Assembly: GCA_016716405.1 (NCBI GenBank)
Contig: JADJWK010000001.1
Span: 2,170,001 to 2,234,000 of the forward strand
DNA length: 64,000 bases
Reading direction: 5' to 3'
Origin: Candidatus Melainabacteria bacterium
GTDB taxonomy: Bacteria; Cyanobacteriota; Vampirovibrionia; Obscuribacterales; Obscuribacteraceae
Shown here: positions 58,932-64,000 of the stretch, piece by piece
Layout: each line of letters opens with the position of its first letter
Numbering within the stretch: the first letter of the stretch is position 1
Translations under genes and position numbers: made by a program
The notes under the pieces: generated by a model
The model's input: only the letters and a program-made list of their open reading frames with translations
Database searches by the model: none
Told to the model about the DNA's origin: nothing

Positions 58932-60950
58932 CTACAAACCCAGTCGCTTGAGATTACTTTTCGCCTGCGCGTTCCCTTGCTCGGCAGCCTTCAGATACCA
59001 CTTTACCGCGGAGGTTTTGTCGCGCGGGACGCCCTTGCCGTCCTCGTAGAGAGCTCCCAGGAGATTTTGCCCGGAGTCGTTTCCCTGCTCTGCAGCCTTG
59101 CGGCTCCACTCCGCGGCTTTCTCGTAGTCCTTCCTGACTCCCTCGCCGTTGAGGTAGGCGCACGCCATCAGGTATTGCGCCAGGGCATAGCCCATATCCG
59201 CCGAGCGCTGGTAGAGCTCGATGGCCTTTTGCATGTCTCTGGGCACGCCGTTTCCGAATTTGTAGCAGGTCCCGAGGTTATTGAACCCGGCAGCTTCCCC
59301 CTGGTCCGCTGCTTTCTTGAACCAGTAGGCCGCTTTTTCGTGATCTCTGGGAAGACCGGTGCCGTTCCAGTAGGCCAGACCAACGGACACTTGAGCGGAT
59401 GAGCTGCCTTTCTCGGCGGCTGCCTTATACCACCTCGCGGCTTCTTCGTCGTCTTTCTCGATGCCATCGCCACCGGTGCTATATATGCTGCCGAGATTCT
59501 CCATCGATCGCAAGTTGTCTAGCTCTGCAGCCTTCTTGAAAAGGCGGGCGGCTTCCTTTTTATCTCGGGCTACTCCCCGCCCCTGCAGGTAGGCGGAGCC
59601 GAGGTTGTTGTAGGCTCCGGGATACTTCTGCTCCGCTGCCTTCCTGTAATACTCGAGTGCCTTCGTCATGTCGGTGGTGACGCCCAGACCCTGATCGTAG
59701 CAGACACCCAGGGAATACAGAGCGGTGCTGTTATTGAGTTCGGCGGCTCGCTTCAAGTATTCGAGCCCTTTCTGCTCATTTTTCGGTACTCCTCGTGCCT
59801 GCAGAAATCGCAGACCAAGGTTGGTGATAGCGGGCGGGTCGTTCAGGGCTGCGGCTTTGTGATAGAGCTCGACGGCTTTGGCGTCGTCCCGGGGGACTCC
59901 GTTGCCCTCGGCATAAAGGACCCCAAGCTGGTTGAGGGCGGAAGCATTGCCGGCTTTTATGGCTCTCGTGAATGCCTCGAAAGCGCCTTTGTAATCTTTT
60001 TTCTGGTACATCTGCTTGCCCTGCTCGCACAGGTCTTCGCCGGCTGAGCCTCCGGGCATGGGCGATGCGAGCTGGGAGGGCTCGGTTTGACGCGGTCTTA
60101 CCGGCGGTGCCAGAATGGCAAGCTCTTTGCCCTGCCAGTTCTTGCGCAAAACCGGCGTTTGCGACTCCTGTCTGTCGAATCGCACTTCGGCTTCTACCTG
60201 GGAGCGCAGGCTGTCGTATGCTTTCGTCAGTGGAGTGCTGGCTCCTACTATATTTAGTGCTTCGATGAGCTTGCGGGTGAAGACACCGTTCTCGTAGCGC
60301 TTCGATTCCCATGACCGCTGCTCGCTGCTGCTGGAGCTGAGGATTATCTCGCCCTGCCCGGCAAGGGAGCTGATGTCGAAGTTGGCTCCCCTGATCAAGC
60401 CCTTGCCGCCTCCGGCCTGTGCCGCGCCGCTGTTGCAGGCGTCCAGGATGATCACGATCCGGTCGCAGCCGGTTCGCTCTTTTACCGTGGAGGCCAGGTC
60501 TCTGAGCCGGATGCCGGTTGTGTAGAACTCGCCGATTTTGGTATTGTGCGCGATCAGCCAGTTGTCTTTGCCGACATCGATTTCTTTGGGGCTGCCGTGG
60601 GTCGAAGCGTAGATAAGGACGAGATCGTTGCTCAGGGCACGCTGAGGCAACCATCTGTCGCCGATTGCCATCTTGATGTTTTCATAGGTGGCTTTTTCGT
60701 CGCAGAGGAGGAGGACATGGTCCCTGGCGAAGTGCCCTTTCTCCACCAGAAAGTCGGCAAAGTCCCTGGCGTCCTTTGCTGAATACCGCAGGGGCGGGAT
60801 CTTCGGGTCCGCAAACTTCCCCACCCCGATCACCAGCGCCCATTTGTCCTCGATCGGTCGATCCGGCGATTTGGCTTGCTGGGCAAAAGATTCGGGCGAC
60901 GAAAGCGTCGCGAGAAGCAGCAAACAGCTGATAACAACAAATCTACTCAT
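58932..60950 (-). CDS. Caspase-like (C14) protein with nine Sel1 repeats
   Basis: This 672-residue protein has a signal peptide (MSRFVVISCLLLLATLSSPESFAQ), a caspase p20 domain with catalytic His in YASTHGSP and Cys in ILDACNSG, a linker, and nine Sel1-like repeats of 36 residues (pattern NLGxxYxxGxGVxxDxxKAxxxYxKAAExG). Sel1 repeats bind partner proteins; bacterial caspase homologues cleave after basic or acidic residues in cell-death or processing roles. It begins 6 bp after the HigA-like antitoxin gene and is probably in its operon. Its caspase domain is paralogous to that at 53959. Confidence 0.92.
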   Translation of the reverse strand: MSRFVVISCLLLLATLSSPESFAQQAKSPDRPIEDKWALVIGVGKFADPKIPPLRYSAKDARDFADFLVEKGHFARDHVLLLCDEKATYENIKMAIGDRWLPQRALSNDLVLIYASTHGSPKEIDVGKDNWLIAHNTKIGEFYTTGIRLRDLASTVKERTGCDRIVIILDACNSGAAQAGGGKGLIRGANFDISSLAGQGEIILSSSSSEQRSWESKRYENGVFTRKLIEALNIVGASTPLTKAYDSLRSQVEAEVRFDRQESQTPVLRKNWQGKELAILAPPVRPRQTEPSQLASPMPGGSAGEDLCEQGKQMYQKKDYKGAFEAFTRAIKAGNASALNQLGVLYAEGNGVPRDDAKAVELYHKAAALNDPPAITNLGLRFLQARGVPKNEQKGLEYLKRAAELNNSTALYSLGVCYDQGLGVTTDMTKALEYYRKAAEQKYPGAYNNLGSAYLQGRGVARDKKEAARLFKKAAELDNLRSMENLGSIYSTGGDGIEKDDEEAARWYKAAAEKGSSSAQVSVGLAYWNGTGLPRDHEKAAYWFKKAADQGEAAGFNNLGTCYKFGNGVPRDMQKAIELYQRSADMGYALAQYLMACAYLNGEGVRKDYEKAAEWSRKAAEQGNDSGQNLLGALYEDGKGVPRDKTSAVKWYLKAAEQGNAQAKSNLKRLGL

Positions 60951-60956
60951 TAGCGC

Positions 60957-61298
60957 CTAAGCTGATTCCTGATCTGTATCGGTGTTCTCGAGGTCCCCTA
61001 TTTCAACAATTTTGACTGGTTTGCAGTTGGGAAAAGTCGCTACCAAATCGAGCGTACCTCCCATTGCGACTACAAATCGCCTAATTGTACTGAGATATGC
61101 ATCTGTCCGGCGCTCGAACTTGGATAGGTCGCCCTGGCGAATTCCCAGAACTTCGGCCAGGGTCTCCTGTGAAAGGTCGCGAGCTTTTCTGAGTTCACGC
61201 AAGGTCATCTCTTCTGCCAGGAGTTCTTCGGTTCTTGCCTTTACTTTTGGCCGTCTCGCAGGCGAAAGTCCTTTCATATATTGATCATTGTTCGTCAC
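60957..61298 (-). CDS. higA: HigA-like XRE antitoxin
   Basis: This 113-residue protein has a helix-turn-helix (TLRELRKARDLSQETLAEVLGIRQGDLSKFERRTDAYLSTIRRFVVAMGG) of the HigA/XRE type. It begins with GTG at 61298, overlapping the toxin gene, or at an internal ATG seven codons later. Antitoxins of this type bind the toxin and repress the operon at palindromes such as that at 61583-61600. It is followed 6 bp later by the caspase-Sel1 gene. Confidence 0.9.
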   Translation of the reverse strand: MTNNDQYMKGLSPARRPKVKARTEELLAEEMTLRELRKARDLSQETLAEVLGIRQGDLSKFERRTDAYLSTIRRFVVAMGGTLDLVATFPNCKPVKIVEIGDLENTDTDQESA

Positions 61299-61572
61299 TT
61301 ACCGGGCTCCTTCGATTTTTCTTCAAAGTTATTTGTCTTTCTAAGTGCAAGGCATAATACTTTTCTGCGGTTGGTGCACCATTGTGGCTGAAGCGAATCT
61401 CCTTGAGATTGGCAATCTTCGATCCATTTAGCGTATCTGCATATGGGTGGGCAAACAATGGACCTCTCACCTTGAGCATCTCGAGGCGTGCTAGCGCTTC
61501 ATCCTGTAAATCTTCGTTCTGTCGGTCTAGCCAAACCTTGAAGGGTTCAAGATAGAGACGCTTCCATGCCAC
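61285..61572 (-). CDS. higB: HigB/RelE-like toxin
   Basis: This 95-residue protein starts with GTG: LYLEPFKVWLDRQNEDLQDEALARLEMLKVRGPLF, then LNGSKIANLKEIRFSHNGAP, matching HigB/RelE mRNA interferases. The expected end of the fold is unclear. In a neighbouring frame the last part reads TNNFEEKSKEPGK and stops in a GTGA overlap with the antitoxin, so a small frameshift in the last third is possible. Toxin-first order is typical of higBA. Confidence 0.82.
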   Translation of the reverse strand: MAWKRLYLEPFKVWLDRQNEDLQDEALARLEMLKVRGPLFAHPYADTLNGSKIANLKEIRFSHNGAPTAEKYYALHLERQITLKKNRRSPVSDEQ

Positions 61573-61578
61573 AAGTCA

Positions 61579-61607
61579 ATAGTATTGCCTGTAGGCAATA
61601 TTGTCAA
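61579..61607 (-). promoter_or_regulatory. higBA promoter with operator in the spacer
   Basis: On the minus strand TTGACA (61602-61607) and TACTAT (61579-61584) are separated by 17 bp. A perfect palindrome, TATTGCC/GGCAATA (61583-61600), fills the spacer, where a bound antitoxin would block polymerase. Transcription would begin about at the toxin GTG (61572), so the mRNA may be leaderless. Confidence 0.85.
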
Positions 61608-61849
61608 CGGGCAATAATGTCAGTGTTCCGTGTAGGATTTCGCACCGCCAAAGTCCCGGGGACTATATTCTTCGAGCATAGAACAAGGATAACTGGATTA
61701 CTTCGGCAACTCGACTTCGTCGAAACCACAATCTCCGGCAGCCAACCGGGTATCCAACCTGGAGGACTTGTAAGGATCAAGTAATGCTGTTATCGTAGAA
61801 AAGCTTGCAAAATGCAAGTGAGGATACCGACCCACAGGAAAGCCCTCTA
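61608..61849. other. Intergenic region between higBA promoter and GNAT gene
   Basis: About 240 bp with no credible gene. It should hold the promoter of the GNAT gene; no terminator or repeat is evident. Confidence 0.4.
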
Positions 61850-62377
61850 ATGAGCGATCTAGTCCGTATTCGAGCCGCCCGTCAGGAGGAGTACGAAGTT
61901 CTCGTCGAGCTGGCGATCAGGGCCTATCAGGAATACAGCTCGGAGTTCTCGGAGGAGGGCTGGCTGCGCTATCAGGAGTCGATTCGGTCTGCTATCTGCG
62001 AGCCGTCGGAGGTCACGAAGCTGGTGGCGGTCCTTCACGATGCTCTGGTCGGTCTGGTTCTTCTCTATCCGCCTTATGAGGTGGAGATACATGGTCATCT
62101 CCTGCGCAATGACTACCCGGAGTTCCGATTTCTGGCAGTCGATCCCGCGCGCCGCAATTGCGGTGCGGGAGCCAGATTGATCGAGGCTTGCGAGAGCCTG
62201 GCTGCAGAGATGGGCTTTGCCAGGCTGTCTCTTCACACCACCAACATGATGAAGACCGCCAAGCAAATGTACGAGCGGCGCGGCTTCGAGCGCTATCCGT
62301 CCATCGACTTCGAGCTCAGCCCCGGCGTCATGGTGCTGGGCTTCATCAAAGAACTCCCGGTCACTGCCGGTGTCTAG
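61850..62377 (+). CDS. GNAT-family N-acetyltransferase
   Basis: From the ATG at 61850 this is 175 residues with LVRIRAARQEEYEVLVELAIRAY, the acetyl-CoA site FRFLAVDPARRNCGAGARLIEACE, and MMKTAKQMYERRGFERYP. The substrate is unknown. The usual RGxGxG/A pyrophosphate loop is RNCGAG here, with Cys in place of the first Gly's neighbour. Confidence 0.9.
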   Translation: MSDLVRIRAARQEEYEVLVELAIRAYQEYSSEFSEEGWLRYQESIRSAICEPSEVTKLVAVLHDALVGLVLLYPPYEVEIHGHLLRNDYPEFRFLAVDPARRNCGAGARLIEACESLAAEMGFARLSLHTTNMMKTAKQMYERRGFERYPSIDFELSPGVMVLGFIKELPVTAGV

Positions 62378-62419
62378 ACCTGATTTTGCGTTTGGACCTG
62401 ATTAATTGCGTGATCGCTT

Positions 62420-62668
62420 TCAATTGAGCCAGGCTACGAGGCTGAGCAGGAGCAAGAATACTGCGCTTACGAAGACCACCACCATGCCGGCACCGGCAAT
62501 GCCCAGCGCCACGAAGAATTGACCGACACCGTCCCCGCCGTGCCCCATGGTCGCCCCGACTATATCGGGGCTGAGCAAGAGAATAGCCATGCCACCGATA
62601 GTGAGGAAGACGCCACCCAGGAGCCATCCGTTGAATGATTCGAAGGGATTGCTGTTAGCTTTCTTCAT
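62420..62668 (-). CDS. Small two-TM membrane protein
   Basis: This 82-residue protein has GAAAGGGG before the ATG and two helices (WLLGGVFLTIGGMAILLL and FFVALGIAGAGMVVVFVSAVFLLLLSLV) with a Gly-rich loop. No family is recognised. Convergent with the GNAT gene. Confidence 0.65.
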   Translation of the reverse strand: MKKANSNPFESFNGWLLGGVFLTIGGMAILLLSPDIVGATMGHGGDGVGQFFVALGIAGAGMVVVFVSAVFLLLLSLVAWLN

Positions 62669-62789
62669 GGCTCTGCCCCTTTCGTGTTGCTCACTATCAC
62701 GAGCATAGGGGACTTCAGGCTCCGCCAGCGGGTCGGTCCCACACTTTCCCGGCTGTTGTGCTGCCGAGGGGCGGGCTTATAATCGATCT

Positions 62790-63380
62790 ATGATCCGCAT
62801 CGGACTGATTCTGATTTTTCTATTCCTGGCGGTTGGTTTCGGCATCGGTTTGATGTTGGGTCTTTTCGGTACCATGTCTATGGACAGTATTAAAAGAACG
62901 ACTGAAGTCGAAAAGACTCAAGCCAGAACGACTAAAGATGTTAAGGTCGAAACCTCCTCCCTCGGTCGCACCATCAGCTCGCTAATGCAGAGACAGGAGT
63001 GGGAGAAGGCGATTCCACTCCTGGATGAGTATGCGAAGCTGCACCCGGACGACGGGGATGTCGTGGCATGCCAGGCATTTGCTCATAACGGGACCAATCG
63101 TTCTGTCCAGGCTGTTAATTTGTGGACTAGAGCTATCGACCTTGCTGGTGACGACTTCAGGAAGCCGACTGCCTTCGTTGGTCGTGGTTGGGCGTACATG
63201 GTTCTCGGTGAAACGGAAAAGGCCGACGCTGACTTTAGGTTGGCGCAATACTGGACGAGCAGGTTGTATTCGCATGAGCCACCGCCCGGAATGTCGGAGG
63301 CCGACTCCAGATATGGAATCGTCAGGTGTCCTGATGGCTCCACTGTCTCCTTTTTCTTCCCTCACAGGTATTTTCAGTAG
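62790..63380 (+). CDS. Membrane-anchored TPR-like protein
   Basis: This 196-residue protein has an N-terminal anchor (IGLILIFLFLAVGFGIGLMLGLFG) and a repeat region (LMQRQEWEKAIPLLDEYAKLHPDDGDVVACQA, PTAFVGRGWAYMVLGETEKADADFRLAQ) of TPR type, ending with VRCPDGSTVSFFFPHRYF. Likely a periplasmic scaffold. No partner is evident from context. Confidence 0.75.
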   Translation: MIRIGLILIFLFLAVGFGIGLMLGLFGTMSMDSIKRTTEVEKTQARTTKDVKVETSSLGRTISSLMQRQEWEKAIPLLDEYAKLHPDDGDVVACQAFAHNGTNRSVQAVNLWTRAIDLAGDDFRKPTAFVGRGWAYMVLGETEKADADFRLAQYWTSRLYSHEPPPGMSEADSRYGIVRCPDGSTVSFFFPHRYFQ

Positions 63381-63469
63381 GAGACTTTCTTGTTTGCGTT
63401 AATTTCCTATGAAAGCCGGATTCCGTCCGGACCGGTCGCGGCTTAGCCACGAAGGTCCGGACGAGTCCC

Positions 63470-63568
63470 GCTCGAGTCCTGCTCGAGTCCTGCTCGTTGC
63501 TTGCTCGAGTCCTGCTCGAGTCCTGCTCGAGTCCTGCTCGTTGCTTGCTCGAGTCCTGCTCGTTGCTT
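63470..63568. repeat. 11-bp tandem repeat array, nine units
   Basis: Nine contiguous 11-mers: GCTCGAGTCCT six times and GCTCGTTGCTT three times, in order A A B A A A B A B. Each A unit contains the palindrome CTCGAG. The array ends 5 bp before the stop codon of the ArsR-type gene and lies in its 3' flank. Confidence 0.95.
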
Positions 63569-63573
63569 GCTCG

Positions 63574-64000
63574 CTATCTCCAGTAGATCCCGGACTCGCG
63601 GCGCATCAGCCGGGCTCCGATGAGCTCGCGGCGCAGCGTGGCGAAGTCGGGATGGTGGCGCGCGATAATAGCGTTCACTTCTTTTTCCGGGTAGCGGCGA
63701 CCTGGCTCGAAGCGCTCGATGAGCCAGCGCAGAATTACCTCGCGCTTTTTGCGGCTCGCCGGGATCTCTTTCAAGCGCTCACCTTCGAAGAAGTCCCCGA
63801 GGATCTTGCGCTCCCAGGCGTCGGTGGCGACGCCGTCGGCGATGGTCTCGATGGTCTCGAGGGCGAGCACGCTCCTGGTGAGAGCGCGCATCTCCCGGAG
63901 ATTGAGCTTGTATAGATGCGTGGTGCCTTCGGCGCGCATGGTCACGAGACCGACCTCCTTGAGCCGGGCGAGGTGATGCGAAACCGTCGGCGCCCGGAGC
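63574..64000 (-). CDS. ArsR-type HTH with DUF2087 domain, N-terminus beyond window
   Basis: The frame is open to the window edge. It begins LRAPTVSHHLARLKEVGLVTM, the recognition helix and wing of an ArsR/winged-helix regulator, followed by LYKLNLREMRAL and a C-terminal DUF2087 domain (LRWLIERFEPGRRYPEKEVNAIIARHHPDFATLRRELIGARLMRRESGIYWR). DUF2087 is usually fused to such HTH domains; the ligand is unknown. About the first third of the HTH is missing. Confidence 0.9.
   Translation of the reverse strand, partial: LRAPTVSHHLARLKEVGLVTMRAEGTTHLYKLNLREMRALTRSVLALETIETIADGVATDAWERKILGDFFEGERLKEIPASRKKREVILRWLIERFEPGRRYPEKEVNAIIARHHPDFATLRRELIGARLMRRESGIYWR

Noticed and set aside
63470..63568. CRISPR array
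   Set aside because: Units are contiguous 11-mers without spacers.

Overview
The window reads as an environmental Gram-negative-type bacterium. Mean base composition is moderate, and the right third is visibly more G+C rich than the left two thirds. There is no rRNA gene and no complete tRNA gene, so lineage cannot be fixed. Many stand-alone signalling proteins, a cyanobacterial-type dicluster ferredoxin, Clp-N and caspase-like proteins would fit a deep-branching group such as the non-photosynthetic cyanobacterial relatives (Obscuribacterales/Melainabacteria). This is a guess, not an identification.

Layout. (1) 1-4540 is a defence block: a divergent restriction-modification pair (D12-class adenine methyltransferase cut by the window edge, HaeIII-family endonuclease), then a very hairpin-rich non-coding stretch, a UG/DRT2-like reverse transcriptase and a Dda/RecD-like helicase. 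(2) 4600-13500 is a mobilisation block on the minus strand: MobC-like protein, relaxase, coupling protein, TPR, membrane and J-domain proteins chained by 1-4 nt start/stop overlaps, an oriT-like region, an excisionase-like protein, a RadC-like protein and SSB. (3) 13680-20000 is a nitric oxide block: ferredoxin, two Rrf2 regulators, quinol NO reductase, a rubredoxin-RIC-hemerythrin fusion, a DUF1858 protein and an NnrS-like protein. The two catalytic operons share a GATAT-N10-ATATC operator. (4) 20058-24651 is a CPA2 antiporter broken by an in-frame UGA and by an IS66 element with an 8-bp target duplication. (5) 24800-38120 is a low-oxygen or redox stress island, built as two paralogous cassettes that each start with the same inverted-repeat promoter and a 111-residue protein ending in LWLLHRSLLI. 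They carry universal stress proteins, response regulators, hemerythrin-like and leucine-repeat-variant proteins, RCK_C-like proteins, DUF488, DoxX, an FNR-type flavoprotein, a rhodanese with UGA at the catalytic cysteine, and an AlkA-type glycosylase. (6) 38145-39700 holds a tyrosine integrase next to a tRNA 3'-end fragment, probably one end of an integrated mobile element covering most of the left side. (7) 40000-46434 is an eroded junction zone with a second, intact IS66 copy in inverted orientation and a truncated PD-(D/E)XK nuclease. (8) 46475-64000 looks chromosomal: a two-component pair, murF, a double-module histidine kinase, two caspase-like proteins, a methyltransferase, a toxin-antitoxin pair, a GNAT, a SAF-domain protein and a partial ArsR/DUF2087 regulator.

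Most notable: the UGA-interrupted rhodanese with a SECIS-like hairpin; the reverse transcriptase with its structured upstream RNA; the duplicated LWLLHRSLLI cassettes; the histidine kinase whose phosphorylatable His and functional ATPase lie in different modules; the caspase-OmpH/Skp fusion; the NO-stress regulon with its shared operator; and five perfect-period octamer repeats upstream of murF. Several frameshifts sit at homopolymer or short-repeat sites (coupling protein, IS66 copy 1), so part of the gene breakage could be assembly error.
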